Source: Bacillota bacterium (GTDB lineage Bacteria > Bacillota > Clostridia > Lachnospirales > Cellulosilyticaceae). From it: a DNA stretch of 28,754 nt. The notes under the pieces are model-generated. The model made no database searches, was not told the DNA's origin, and worked only from the letters and a program-made list of their open reading frames with translations. A program made the translations under genes and the position numbers. The number at the start of each line of letters is the position of its first letter. The stretch's first letter is position 1. Below are positions 15,811-24,212 of the stretch, piece after piece. The stretch lies in the NCBI GenBank assembly GCA_023412455.1, contig JAEYNQ010000313.1, positions 1-28,754 of the forward strand, in the 5' to 3' direction.

Positions 15811-17415
15811 TCATTGAATTGTCCATTTTTCAATATTTGCAAAGACATTTAAGGGAAGAGGTTCAATTGTTCCTTTAACTTTTTCCTTTACGATTAACAC
15901 ATTCTTTTTAAAATAAAGACTTATATAAGGGGTTTGCTCAACAAAATACTTTTGTAGATTGGCATAGGCATTTAACTTACCATTTTCAGTGGCTTGAAAA
16001 GCTTGTCTTAGAAGTTCATCCATCTTAGGGTCATTAAAACTCACATAGTTTTTGCCACTGGCTATCATACTTGAATGGAGGGCAAAGCTTAAATCTTCTA
16101 CATAAGAAAGCTGCCAACCTCCTAAGAAAGCTTCAAATTGCTTGGTCTCTATTCGGGATAAATACGTAGCTTTATCAACCTCTTCAATTTGCATATCTAT
16201 CCCTAATTCCCTATATTGTTTTTTCATTTCTTCAGCAATTTTTAAACGATCCTTATTTTCCTTATTAACAAGCAAAGTAAACGTAAGGGACTTACCATTT
16301 TTACTCAGCAAATCCGTTTTTTGGTCTTTTTCATAGCCTTCTTGTGCTAGTAAAAACTTTGCCTTTTCCTTATCATAACTAATGGCCTCTAAGGATGAAT
16401 CTTTTAAATAAGATGTCGGACTAATGGGCGTATCTGTTAAAACAGCATGATCTAAGTAATAAAGATTAATCATACTTTCTCTATCCAGCCCATATAATAG
16501 AGCTTTTCTCACATTAGCATTCTGGAAGATAAGCTGGTTCATATTAACGCCCATAAACTCATAAATGTTATTCAACATCTCATAAGTATGAGATGTTTTA
16601 TCACTCACATACTTCCCCCATTCTGTCACTTCTGTAAAAATAGCATCTATAAGGCCTTGCTTATAGGCATGTAACCCACTCTCTTCATCGGGTACAATCA
16701 CGACTTCTATTTTTTCAATAGAAGGCTTACCTTTGAAGTAGTCTTTATAAGCCTCTAAATCCATCTTTTTAGCTGGCGTTAAAGCAATAAAGCGATAAGG
16801 TCCAGAGCCTACTGGTAAAATATTTAAATCACCATTGTTTTCCACTTCGTATATATGCTTAGGAATAATGGGAAAAAACAAAGTTTGCAAAATGCCACTA
16901 AAGGATTGCTTATAGTTAATCTTAAGGGTTGTATCGTCTACCTTTTCCACATTAGCAATATTTTCTACAGCAAGTTTATAAGGACTTTGTGACATCTTTT
17001 GAATTTGTTCAATGGTAAAAAGTACGTCCTCTGTTGTTAATGGGACTCCATCATGCCACATGAGTCCTTGATTCAGTGTCAAGGTCAAAGCTGTATTGGT
17101 TTCATTGATGTGCCATGAACTGGCTAGGTTTCCACTTATTTGACCATCTTCTTCAATATTGACCAGTGGACTAAAAAGAAGATAAAGGACTTGCTGCACA
17201 CTTTTAGATGAAGTATAAAGAGGATTTAAAGAGGTAGGGGCCTGCATGGAAAGCTTTAAAATATTTTCTTGTTTTATGGCTATGGATGCTTCTGGCTTTT
17301 CTATGACGGGGGGTTCCTTAAGCTCTTCTTTCTCATTTACTATCTGACTATTACACCCCATCAAGCTCATGCATAAGCACAATAAAATTAGCCAGTTTTT
17401 ATACCTTTTCTTCAT
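15811..17415 (-). CDS. Extracellular solute-binding lipoprotein, family 5 (oligopeptide-binding type)
   Basis: A 534-residue DppA/OppA-type binding protein. The N-terminus is a lipoprotein signal: basic MKKRYKN, a hydrophobic core, and the lipobox LMGC with Cys21 as the lipidation site. A linker rich in Glu and Pro (about 22-50) follows, then the SBP_bac_5 domain with LSMQAPTSLNPLY, ISGNLASSWHINE and LMWHDGVPLTTEDVLFT. It should sit on the outer face of the membrane and capture peptides or nickel-type ligands. No ABC permease or ATPase genes lie beside it. It starts 12 nt after the slt gene with a strong GGGAGGAAG site, so it is the last gene of the polA-coaE-slt unit and presumably works with transporters encoded elsewhere. 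Confidence 0.92.
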   Translation of the reverse strand: MKKRYKNWLILLCLCMSLMGCNSQIVNEKEELKEPPVIEKPEASIAIKQENILKLSMQAPTSLNPLYTSSKSVQQVLYLLFSPLVNIEEDGQISGNLASSWHINETNTALTLTLNQGLMWHDGVPLTTEDVLFTIEQIQKMSQSPYKLAVENIANVEKVDDTTLKINYKQSFSGILQTLFFPIIPKHIYEVENNGDLNILPVGSGPYRFIALTPAKKMDLEAYKDYFKGKPSIEKIEVVIVPDEESGLHAYKQGLIDAIFTEVTEWGKYVSDKTSHTYEMLNNIYEFMGVNMNQLIFQNANVRKALLYGLDRESMINLYYLDHAVLTDTPISPTSYLKDSSLEAISYDKEKAKFLLAQEGYEKDQKTDLLSKNGKSLTFTLLVNKENKDRLKIAEEMKKQYRELGIDMQIEEVDKATYLSRIETKQFEAFLGGWQLSYVEDLSFALHSSMIASGKNYVSFNDPKMDELLRQAFQATENGKLNAYANLQKYFVEQTPYISLYFKKNVLIVKEKVKGTIEPLPLNVFANIEKWTIQ

Positions 17416-17427
17416 CTGTCTTCCTCC

Positions 17428-17967
17428 CTAGCTCCTATAGAGCCATTTATAAAAAGTGTAGTGCCATTTTACCTTTTGAACATATAATCGTGTCTCTTTA
17501 AAAGGAATAGTATGTAGGTGTTTGCCATCTTGGCTATAGGCAGGATTACTTCGCCACTTAGCAACATGACCTGACCCCGCATTATAAGCAGCCAATGCCA
17601 CTTCTAAATCCCCCTCATACTGCCTTAGGAGTTTAGCTATATACCAACATCCTATTTGTATATTGACTTCTGGCTTGAAAAGCATATTGTTTTCATAAGC
17701 CACTATCCCAATCTCTTGGGCTCCCCATGCTCCAGTCTGATCCATAATTTGCATAAGTCCTTTAGCACCACTTCTGGAAATAGCTTGAGTATTATGTTTA
17801 CTTTCCACCTTCATCACTGAATACACAATAGCTGTGTCTATTTCATAATGTTTGGCATAAGTTTCCACTAACTCATGATAAGGTCTGGGATAGAGCAGGA
17901 AAGGGAGCCTGAGGATAAAATAGGCTACTACAACTAAGCCTATAATCCCATATTTTTTTCTTCTCAC
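17428..17967 (-). CDS. Membrane-anchored lytic transglycosylase (SLT domain)
   Basis: A 179-residue peptidoglycan lyase. Residues 7-26 form an N-terminal signal anchor (YGIIGLVVVAYFILRLPFLL). The SLT domain shows the catalytic Glu55 in SVMKVESKHN, the GAKGLMQIM motif (68-76) and AAYNAGSGHV. It should cleave glycan strands outside the cell with 1,6-anhydro product formation. Translation starts at GTG 17967, overlapping the coaE stop by 4 nt (GTGA), with AAAGGAG inside coaE. This polA-coaE-slt order is common in Clostridia. The length is typical of the short single-domain type. Confidence 0.93.
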   Translation of the reverse strand: MRRKKYGIIGLVVVAYFILRLPFLLYPRPYHELVETYAKHYEIDTAIVYSVMKVESKHNTQAISRSGAKGLMQIMDQTGAWGAQEIGIVAYENNMLFKPEVNIQIGCWYIAKLLRQYEGDLEVALAAYNAGSGHVAKWRSNPAYSQDGKHLHTIPFKETRLYVQKVKWHYTFYKWLYRS

Positions 17968-18572
17968 ACACTAGACTCCTTTAGTTGCATTACTATATTT
18001 TTAATCTGTTCACAAGTACTTTCTATGGATAATCCATTATTAATCACAAAATGGGCTTTCTCTTGAAATTCTTCCCACTTTTTCTGTGCTTTAAACCGAT
18101 TTAGAACTTGTTCTCTTGTAAAGCCTTCTCGTAACATGACTCTTTTAATACGGGTCTCTTCATCGGCATAAACAGCTATTAAAACATCCATTAAACGATC
18201 TAATCCTATTTCCAATAAAAGAGCCCCTTCTACTACTATAAGTTCATATTGACCTTTATATTGACAGGCTTTAATTTGCCTCATGACTTCTTGATAAATT
18301 AAAGGATGGGTGATGGCATTGAGGCATTGAAGTTTTTTGGCATCTTTAAATACCAGTTCCCCTAATGCCTTTCGTACAATCTCACCTTGCCTATCGCATA
18401 TTCCTTCACCAAAAGCAGCTATAACAGGGGCATAACCTGCTTGCCCCTTTTTAAGAAGCTTATGGCCAACCTCGTCGCCACTTATCACATAAGTGGGAGT
18501 ATATTCCTTTATTCCCTCAATAACCGTGCTTTTTCCCGCACCAATGCCACCTATAATCCCTACTACTTTCAT
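17964..18572 (-). CDS. coaE: Dephospho-CoA kinase
   Basis: A 202-residue kinase for the last step of coenzyme A synthesis, phosphorylating the 3'-hydroxyl of dephospho-CoA. The P-loop GGIGAGKST is at residues 8-16. The CoaE-specific blocks VISGDEVGHKLL, NAITHPLIYQEV and VVEGALLLEIGLD are present, as is the lid segment RIKRVMLREGFT. The ATG is 10 nt after the polA stop, and its TAGGAG site includes that stop codon, so it is tightly coupled to polA. Length is normal for the family. Confidence 0.97.
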   Translation of the reverse strand: MKVVGIIGGIGAGKSTVIEGIKEYTPTYVISGDEVGHKLLKKGQAGYAPVIAAFGEGICDRQGEIVRKALGELVFKDAKKLQCLNAITHPLIYQEVMRQIKACQYKGQYELIVVEGALLLEIGLDRLMDVLIAVYADEETRIKRVMLREGFTREQVLNRFKAQKKWEEFQEKAHFVINNGLSIESTCEQIKNIVMQLKESSV

Positions 18573-18582
18573 ACTCTTTCTC

Positions 18583-21231
18583 CTACTTTACTTCTAACCA
18601 ATTTTTACCTTCATGTACTTCTACTTCTAAAGGTACTAATAAATGGACGGCTTGTTCCATCTCCTCTTTTAAAAGAGCCTTAACAACCTCTATTTCTGTT
18701 ACATGGGCTTCAATAAGAAGCTCATCATGAACCGTTAAAAGAATTTTTGATTGAAGCTTCTCTTTCTTAAGTCGTTCATAAACCTTTACCATGGCAATTT
18801 TTATAATGTCTGCTGAGGTCCCTTGTATGGGTGTATTCATAGCTACCCTTTTGCCAAACTCCCGCATATTATAATTGCTAGCTAATATTTCTGGGATTTC
18901 TCTTTTGCGATGGAACAATGTGGTCACATACCCCTTTTCCATGGCAAAAGAAATGGTCTCATCCAGATAGGTTTTAATCTGAGGATATTTCTCAAAATAG
19001 CCATCTATATATTTCTGTGCTTCTTTCGTTGTGATTTTTAAGTCCTCCGCTAAAGAGAAGGCACCAATACCATAGACAATTCCAAAATTAACAGCTTTGG
19101 CATTACTGCGTTGTAAGGCTGTTACTTCTTCAAAAGGCACATGAAATACTTGGGAAGCTGTAAGTGTATGGATATCCATTTTTTCTTTAAAAGCATGAAT
19201 CAGTGTTTCATCTTGTGCCATATGGGCTAATACCCGTAGCTCTATTTGAGAATAATCCCCATCTAAAAATACATAGTCCTCTGATTTAGGAATAAACATG
19301 CCACGAATCCTTTTTCCCATCTCAAACTTTACAGGGATGTTCTGCAAGTTAGGCTCTGTACTACTGAGACGTCCTGTTGCAGTAATAGTCTGATTAAACG
19401 TAGAATGAATTTTATGGTCTTGATCCATAACAGCAATCAGTCCATCCACATAGGTAGATTTCAGCTTAATATATTGACGATACTCTAGTATTTTAGCTAC
19501 TATAGGGTAATCCTTTTGTAACGCTTCCAGTACTTCTGCTGCCGTAGAATAACCTGTTTTTGTCTTTTTAACAACAGGGAGTTTTAGTTTTTCAAAAAGA
19601 ATAAGTCCTAACTGTTTAGGAGAGTTAATATTAAAGCTCTCACCTACTTCTTTATAAATATCTTGCGTTAGGCCTTCAATTAAGGCATCCAACTCTTTAC
19701 CATAAGCTTCTAAACAAGCCCTATCCACTGAAATCCCTTCAATTTCCATACTAAATAAGACTTCTATAAGGGGCATTTCAATGTCATAAAAAAGAGAAGT
19801 CATTTCTTGTTCTGCCATCTTTTCTTGCAAAAGAGGATGACACTGTTGTAAAAGAGCTGCTGTTTTTCCAAAGTAATCTTGACGTACTTTTTCTTCAAGG
19901 TCAGACCAACCCTTTTGTAGTTTCCCTTTACCTAAAACGCTTTCAAGAGAAGCCAGTCGTTCTGTCCCTAATAGGTGTTCCTCTAATACATCTAAATCAT
20001 AGGAAGATTCTGTAGGATATAGTAAATAAGCAGCAATAAAAGTATCAAAGACCACTCCTTCTACAAACATGTCCTCATTATATAATTTATGCCTTAGGGT
20101 TTTACTATCATGCACAATTTTAGACCATTTTTCATCTTTAAAAAAGCTTTGAAGCAAACTCTTTACTTCCGTATCTTCAGGAGCTACTTCTAAATAAATG
20201 ACTTCCTTGGAAGTAGCTAGTCCAAACCCCCATAATTTTTCTTCTATAAAATAAGTCACACCTACTTCTTCTCCTTTTGAAGTAAGCATAAATTCTTTTA
20301 GGTCAGAAGCTTGCCATCTTTTAATAAGTAGAGTCTCTTCTTCTTTGATTTCCTGTTGTTGACCACGAGGCAAACGATTTAGAAGAGATTTAAACTCTAA
20401 TTCCTTTAAAAGATTATAGGCTTCTTCATCTAAGGTCAAGTCATACTTAAAGTCTTGCCAACTATAGTCCAAAGATACATCACAAATGATAGTGGCTAAC
20501 ATTTTACTATCTCTTGCATCTTGTGCATAAGTTATGAGGTTTTCTTTTAACTTTTTTTGCTTCAAGTCTTCTACGTGTTCTAAGAGATTCTCGATACTTC
20601 CATATTCTTGTATAAGTTTAACAGCCGTCTTTTCACCAATACCAGGTACACCTTTTATATTATCTGAGGCATCTCCCATAAGACCTTTGACATCAATAAA
20701 TTGCATAGGAGTCACACCATAGGTCGCTTCTACGTCTTTGGCAAAAAAACTTTCAATCTCCGTTCCCGTTTTTTTAGTACGTGGAATTTTAATCTCTATA
20801 GCCTCACTTGTGATTTGGAAGAGATCCCGGTCACCTGAAACGATGACCACTTGCATGCCTTCTTTCTCACCTTTTTTAGCTAAGGTACCTAACAAATCAT
20901 CTGCTTCAAATCCTGGCTTTTCCAACATATGAATGTGCATAGCTTCTAACACTTTTTTAATAAGAGGAATTTGAGGCCTCAGCTCTTGTGGCATTCCTTT
21001 ACGATTCCCTTTATAATCTGCTGAAAACTCATGCCTAAAAGTAGGGGCACTTACATCAAAAGTAACCCCTAGATAATCAGGTTTCTCTTTTTCAACAATA
21101 CTTAATAGAATGTTTAAAAAACCATACACGGCATTGGTATAAATGCCCTCCTTGTTAGTCAATAGGGGGACGCCATAAAAAGCTCTATTGGCCATACTAT
21201 GACCATCAAATAAAAGTAATTTCGATTTCAT
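18583..21231 (-). CDS. polA: DNA polymerase I
   Basis: An 882-residue family A polymerase for Okazaki fragment processing and repair synthesis. The 5'-nuclease domain (about 1-290) begins KLLLFDGHSMANRAFYG and has DLLGTLAKKG, VSGDRDLFQI and DVKGLMGDASDNIKGVPGIG. The middle proofreading domain (about 300-460) looks inactive: the DxE of Exo I is replaced (VGVTYFIEE) and the YxxxD of Exo III is absent (YFGKTAA), as in Bacillus PolA. Polymerase motifs are DYSQIELRVL (A, about 659), RSNAKAVNFGIVYG (B, about 708) and LLTVHDELLIEA (C, about 831). I prefer the ATG at 21231, preceded by GAGGTG and matching family N-termini; an ATG four codons earlier (21243) with a distant AAGGA is the alternative. 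Confidence 0.97.
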   Translation of the reverse strand: MKSKLLLFDGHSMANRAFYGVPLLTNKEGIYTNAVYGFLNILLSIVEKEKPDYLGVTFDVSAPTFRHEFSADYKGNRKGMPQELRPQIPLIKKVLEAMHIHMLEKPGFEADDLLGTLAKKGEKEGMQVVIVSGDRDLFQITSEAIEIKIPRTKKTGTEIESFFAKDVEATYGVTPMQFIDVKGLMGDASDNIKGVPGIGEKTAVKLIQEYGSIENLLEHVEDLKQKKLKENLITYAQDARDSKMLATIICDVSLDYSWQDFKYDLTLDEEAYNLLKELEFKSLLNRLPRGQQQEIKEEETLLIKRWQASDLKEFMLTSKGEEVGVTYFIEEKLWGFGLATSKEVIYLEVAPEDTEVKSLLQSFFKDEKWSKIVHDSKTLRHKLYNEDMFVEGVVFDTFIAAYLLYPTESSYDLDVLEEHLLGTERLASLESVLGKGKLQKGWSDLEEKVRQDYFGKTAALLQQCHPLLQEKMAEQEMTSLFYDIEMPLIEVLFSMEIEGISVDRACLEAYGKELDALIEGLTQDIYKEVGESFNINSPKQLGLILFEKLKLPVVKKTKTGYSTAAEVLEALQKDYPIVAKILEYRQYIKLKSTYVDGLIAVMDQDHKIHSTFNQTITATGRLSSTEPNLQNIPVKFEMGKRIRGMFIPKSEDYVFLDGDYSQIELRVLAHMAQDETLIHAFKEKMDIHTLTASQVFHVPFEEVTALQRSNAKAVNFGIVYGIGAFSLAEDLKITTKEAQKYIDGYFEKYPQIKTYLDETISFAMEKGYVTTLFHRKREIPEILASNYNMREFGKRVAMNTPIQGTSADIIKIAMVKVYERLKKEKLQSKILLTVHDELLIEAHVTEIEVVKALLKEEMEQAVHLLVPLEVEVHEGKNWLEVK

Positions 21232-21284
21232 CTTACACCTCATTCTGAAATATTCCTTGCTATTTCACTCCTCTAATTCTATTT

Positions 21285-21312
21285 ATTATAGCATATTTAT
21301 CACCTATTTAAA
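21285..21312 (-). promoter_or_regulatory. Promoter of the polA-coaE-slt unit
   Basis: On the minus strand TTTAAA (21312 to 21307), a 16-nt spacer and a perfect TATAAT (21290 to 21285) preceded by TGC as an extended -10. A start near 21278 gives a leader of about 45 nt. It lies just past the recO terminator, so polA begins a new transcription unit. Confidence 0.7.
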
Positions 21313-21340
21313 CATTTATTTCCTTTACCTTTTAAGTCAT

Positions 21341-21374
21341 AAAAAAAGAAATAAGCAGTTCACTTATTTCTTTT
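21341..21374 (-). terminator. Intrinsic terminator at the end of the recO operon
   Basis: On the minus strand AAAAGAAATAAG (21374 to 21363) pairs with CTTATTTCTTTT (21355 to 21344) around a 7-nt loop, followed by more T's. The left arm includes the last codons and the stop of recO, an economical arrangement that ends the long yqfC-to-recO operon. Confidence 0.85.
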
Positions 21375-22131
21375 CTAATTGATGAAACTTGGAAATAAAA
21401 TCTAAAGTTTTAAAATGTTTATCTATATAATATGGCCTATAATCCTCACACACTTTTTCTAACTCTTTTAAAATCTTATCACTCAGCCTAAATTTAAAAA
21501 GTCTTTCAAAAGGAGCACTTTCTATATAGCGCAGTGTATAAAGTGTTCCAAAAGTTATTTTAATGGCTTTAGGGTAGTGTTTGTAACACGTCTTACAAAG
21601 AATCCCTCCTGCTTCTGAGTCAAAAAAGTAACTTTCATTTTCTTCTTCTACTAAACCTTCTTCACATTCTACACAGTGACTTGTTCGAGGCATAAAACCT
21701 AAAAGACACAAGGCCCTTAATTCAAAAATACGCCTCACTAACCTTAATCTCTTTTCATCTGGTTCTAAACTCTTCAGTGTTAAAAGAGTCAAAAGAAGTA
21801 AATCCTCCTGCACTAAACCCTCCTGTGTAACCGCAGATATAAATTCTACAATATAGCTGCTATAGGTCAGACACAATAGGTCGTTTCTCAAATCATGAAA
21901 CATTTCTAATATATCCACATTGATAAGACGATATGTATCCTTGTACTGGGTAAGCATAAATTCCCCATAGACAAAGAGCTGGGTTCCTGTAGCAAGGCCA
22001 CCATTGTATTTTTTTGCTTTAGGGGCTAACACTTGAATCTTCCCTAATTCCTTTGTAAAAAGAGTGACGTATTTGTCACTCTCTCCTACAATATATTCTT
22101 TTATAACTAATGCTTTTGTTTTTATTGTCAC
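21364..22131 (-). CDS. recO: DNA repair protein RecO
   Basis: A 255-residue recombination mediator that helps load RecA at single-stranded gaps with RecR and RecF. The N-terminal OB fold shows KTKALVIKEYIVGESDKYVTLF and GKIQVLAPKAKK (residues 4-40). The helical middle is followed by a zinc-binding region with Cys pairs in SHCVECEEG and ILCKTCYKH. Length and layout fit the Firmicute RecO. The start is GTG 22131, overlapping the yqzL stop by 4 nt (GTGA). The era-yqzL-recO order is the same as in Bacillus subtilis, which supports all three assignments. The gene ends inside its own terminator hairpin. Confidence 0.95.
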   Translation of the reverse strand: MTIKTKALVIKEYIVGESDKYVTLFTKELGKIQVLAPKAKKYNGGLATGTQLFVYGEFMLTQYKDTYRLINVDILEMFHDLRNDLLCLTYSSYIVEFISAVTQEGLVQEDLLLLTLLTLKSLEPDEKRLRLVRRIFELRALCLLGFMPRTSHCVECEEGLVEEENESYFFDSEAGGILCKTCYKHYPKAIKITFGTLYTLRYIESAPFERLFKFRLSDKILKELEKVCEDYRPYYIDKHFKTLDFISKFHQLEKK

Positions 22132-22271
22132 ACGATCTCTTCCACTTCTCGAACAGACTTTTGAGCCTTTTGCTCCGTTCTACTATAATACAAACTTTCA
22201 TATTCTTTAAAACCTAAATACAAGTTAATATCACCTGTTGTTTCAAAACAACGCCATAGTTCCTGTAGCAT
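22128..22271 (-). CDS. yqzL: YqzL-like small protein
   Basis: A 47-codon gene in the era-recO gap. The product begins MLQELWRCFETTGDINLYLGF and ends REVEEIV. The layout (two-residue start, aromatic-x-x-F, TG[ND]I, then YL.FKE) matches the YqzL family, which sits between era and recO in Bacillus. TAGGGGGTC precedes the ATG at good spacing, and the stop overlaps the recO GTG start by 4 nt. The function of YqzL is not known to me. Both position and motif support the call. Confidence 0.82.
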   Translation of the reverse strand: MLQELWRCFETTGDINLYLGFKEYESLYYSRTEQKAQKSVREVEEIV

Positions 22272-22369
22272 TTGAAAGACCCCCTATAGAATATAGTTAT
22301 AGTTAAGGTATGCAACTTTAAACTTTCTATCCTACAAAAAATCTACCAACTTCTAAACCCTTGACAGGG

Positions 22370-23281
22370 TTATTCATCTAGCTCCCGTTTATTGTAACCG
22401 TAGTTTTTAATTAAAAAGTCACTATCACGCCAGTTCTTCTTGATTTTTACCCAAAGGGTCAAATAAACTTTTGAGCCTAGTAAACGTTCCATATCAAAAC
22501 GTGCTTTTGAGCCAATTTCTTTAATCATTTGTCCATTTTTACCAATAATTATACGTTTGTGGGATTCCCTTTCACAAACAATAGTGGCTTCAATATCTAC
22601 AATGTCTGTCCCTTTTCTTTTTGTCATGGTCTCTATTTCAACAGCAATGCCATGTGGAATTTCCTTATCTAAAAGATGAAGGGCTTTTTCTCGTATCATT
22701 TCAGCCACTATCTGCCTTTCAGGTTGATCGGTAATCATATCTTCTGGGAAGAAGCGAGGCCCTTCTGGCAAATACCCAGGTAAACAATCTAAAATAGCCT
22801 TTACATTAGTCCCTTCATAAGCTGAAATGGGAATAATCTCTGCAAATTCATAGGCTTCACGATAGAAATCAATAGTCTTAAGTACTTCTTCTCGGGAGAC
22901 ACTATCCACTTTATTAATACAGAGAAAAACAGGTGTATCAATGGTTTTTAGCCTTTCAATAATCTCCTTATCCCCTACGCCAATATGAGGTTCTGGTTCT
23001 ACTAAATAAAAGATGGCATCCACCTGATTGAGAGTCGTTATGGCTGCTTTAACCATGTATTCACCTAATTTGTTCTTAGGTGTATGAATACCTGGTGTAT
23101 CAATAAAAATGGCTTGAAATTGCTCTGTCGTCAAAATGGTTTGAATACGATTACGTGTTGTCTGGGGTTTATTGGACATAATAGCAATCTTTTCACCAAT
23201 AAGGCAATTCATCAAAGTAGATTTCCCTACATTGGGTCTTCCGATAATCGATACAAAACCTGATTTAAATGCTGTCTTCAT
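22370..23281 (-). CDS. era: GTPase Era
   Basis: A 303-residue ribosome-assembly GTPase. G motifs: G1 GRPNVGKST (14-22), G2 with TTRNRI (41-46), G3 DTPG (61-64), G4 NKVD (123-126), and a G5-like ISAYEGTNV. The C-terminal KH domain, which binds the 3' end of 16S rRNA, shows RIIIGKNGQMIKEIGSKARFDMERLLGSKV in two adjoining blocks, including the GKNG loop. Length is standard. GGAGG lies 5 nt before the ATG, 17 nt after cdd. Its neighbour ybeY also acts in 16S rRNA maturation, which fits the operon. Confidence 0.97.
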   Translation of the reverse strand: MKTAFKSGFVSIIGRPNVGKSTLMNCLIGEKIAIMSNKPQTTRNRIQTILTTEQFQAIFIDTPGIHTPKNKLGEYMVKAAITTLNQVDAIFYLVEPEPHIGVGDKEIIERLKTIDTPVFLCINKVDSVSREEVLKTIDFYREAYEFAEIIPISAYEGTNVKAILDCLPGYLPEGPRFFPEDMITDQPERQIVAEMIREKALHLLDKEIPHGIAVEIETMTKRKGTDIVDIEATIVCERESHKRIIIGKNGQMIKEIGSKARFDMERLLGSKVYLTLWVKIKKNWRDSDFLIKNYGYNKRELDE

Positions 23282-23298
23282 CTTTTCCTCCGTTACTT

Positions 23299-23700
23299 CT
23301 ATTCATTTGGTAAGTCCTTTTTATTAAAGATATAAGGAAATACTGTCTCAAGAGGCATCTTATGGATTTTGCCATCTTGATCTTCAAAAATAAACGTTCC
23401 TTGATCCATAAATTCTGCAATAACCTGACGGCAAATACCACAAGGATATGTTACTTTACCCGAACTGCTCACTATAGCAATAGCAAGTAACTCTCTCTCC
23501 CCCTCAGACACAGCTTTAAAAATAGCTGTACGTTCGGCACAATTGGTGGCACCATAAGAGGCATTTTCAATATTACATCCTGTATAAATTTTACCAGATT
23601 TTGTTAGTACGGCTGCACCCACCTTAAACTTGGAATAAGGGACATAGGCATAAGCCATTGCTTCTTTTGCTTTTTCTAATAGTAGTTGATCATTATCCAT
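23299..23700 (-). CDS. cdd: Cytidine deaminase
   Basis: A 133-residue tetrameric-type zinc deaminase converting cytidine and deoxycytidine to uridine forms in pyrimidine salvage. NIENASYG binds the nucleoside. NCAERTAIF has the first zinc Cys followed by the catalytic Glu, and PCGICRQV carries the other two zinc cysteines. I place the start at ATG 23700 because AAGGA is 8 nt upstream; an ATG two codons earlier (23706) lies almost on top of that site. The gene follows ybeY directly. In Bacillus dgkA lies between them, but there is no room for it here. Confidence 0.95.
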   Translation of the reverse strand: MDNDQLLLEKAKEAMAYAYVPYSKFKVGAAVLTKSGKIYTGCNIENASYGATNCAERTAIFKAVSEGERELLAIAIVSSSGKVTYPCGICRQVIAEFMDQGTFIFEDQDGKIHKMPLETVFPYIFNKKDLPNE

Positions 23701-23711
23701 CTTCATCTTCC

Positions 23712-24212
23712 TTATCTACAAATATTTAGCTCTTGTAAAATAGCTTCTTGTTTTTCTATCATTTGCTTTTCATCCACTTCATTCATATGGTCATACCCTA
23801 AAAGGTGAAACATACTATGAGCCACTAAAAAGCAAATTTCTCGTTTAAGAGAGTGCCCATATTCTTTAGCTTGCTCCTCGGCTCTCTCTGAGCACAAAAT
23901 AATATCTCCCAGCATGAGCTGGTTTGTATCTAAATTCATATTATCCATCTCATCCAGTTCTTCCCACTCTATTATACCCTGTCCTGATGCTTCAACTTGA
24001 GGAAAAGAAAGAACATCTGTTACTTTATCTATTTCACGATATTCTTTATTTATACGTTGTATTTCTTCCTTTTCTACCACAGTTAAACTAATCTCAGCTT
24101 CATAAGGTACTTTCTCTCTTTCCAAACAAAGTGCTATAACTTTATAAACTGCATCTAGTATCTCCTGATTCGTATCAAAAAAACCCTTCTCATCTTCTAA
24201 ATAAACTTGCAC
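23712..24212 (-). CDS. ybeY: Endoribonuclease YbeY (16S rRNA maturation)
   Basis: A 166-residue metal-dependent RNase of the UPF0054 family. The catalytic zinc motif is AHSMFHLLGYDH, giving His132, His136 and His142 (HxxxHxxxxxH). The conserved EYREIDKVTDVLSFP block is at about residues 57-71, and LGDIILCSERA precedes the helix that leads to the metal site. The start is GTG 24212, immediately after the pgpH stop codon with no gap, using AAAGGGAT within pgpH as ribosome binding site. It acts with Era in ribosome quality control and 3'-end maturation of 16S rRNA. Confidence 0.96.
   Translation of the reverse strand: MQVYLEDEKGFFDTNQEILDAVYKVIALCLEREKVPYEAEISLTVVEKEEIQRINKEYREIDKVTDVLSFPQVEASGQGIIEWEELDEMDNMNLDTNQLMLGDIILCSERAEEQAKEYGHSLKREICFLVAHSMFHLLGYDHMNEVDEKQMIEKQEAILQELNICR

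Noticed and set aside
22356..22371. Six-base-pair hairpin AACCCT/AGGGTT at the end of era
   Set aside because: The stem is short and no T run follows on the minus strand, so I do not call it a terminator; era, yqzL and recO probably share a transcript.
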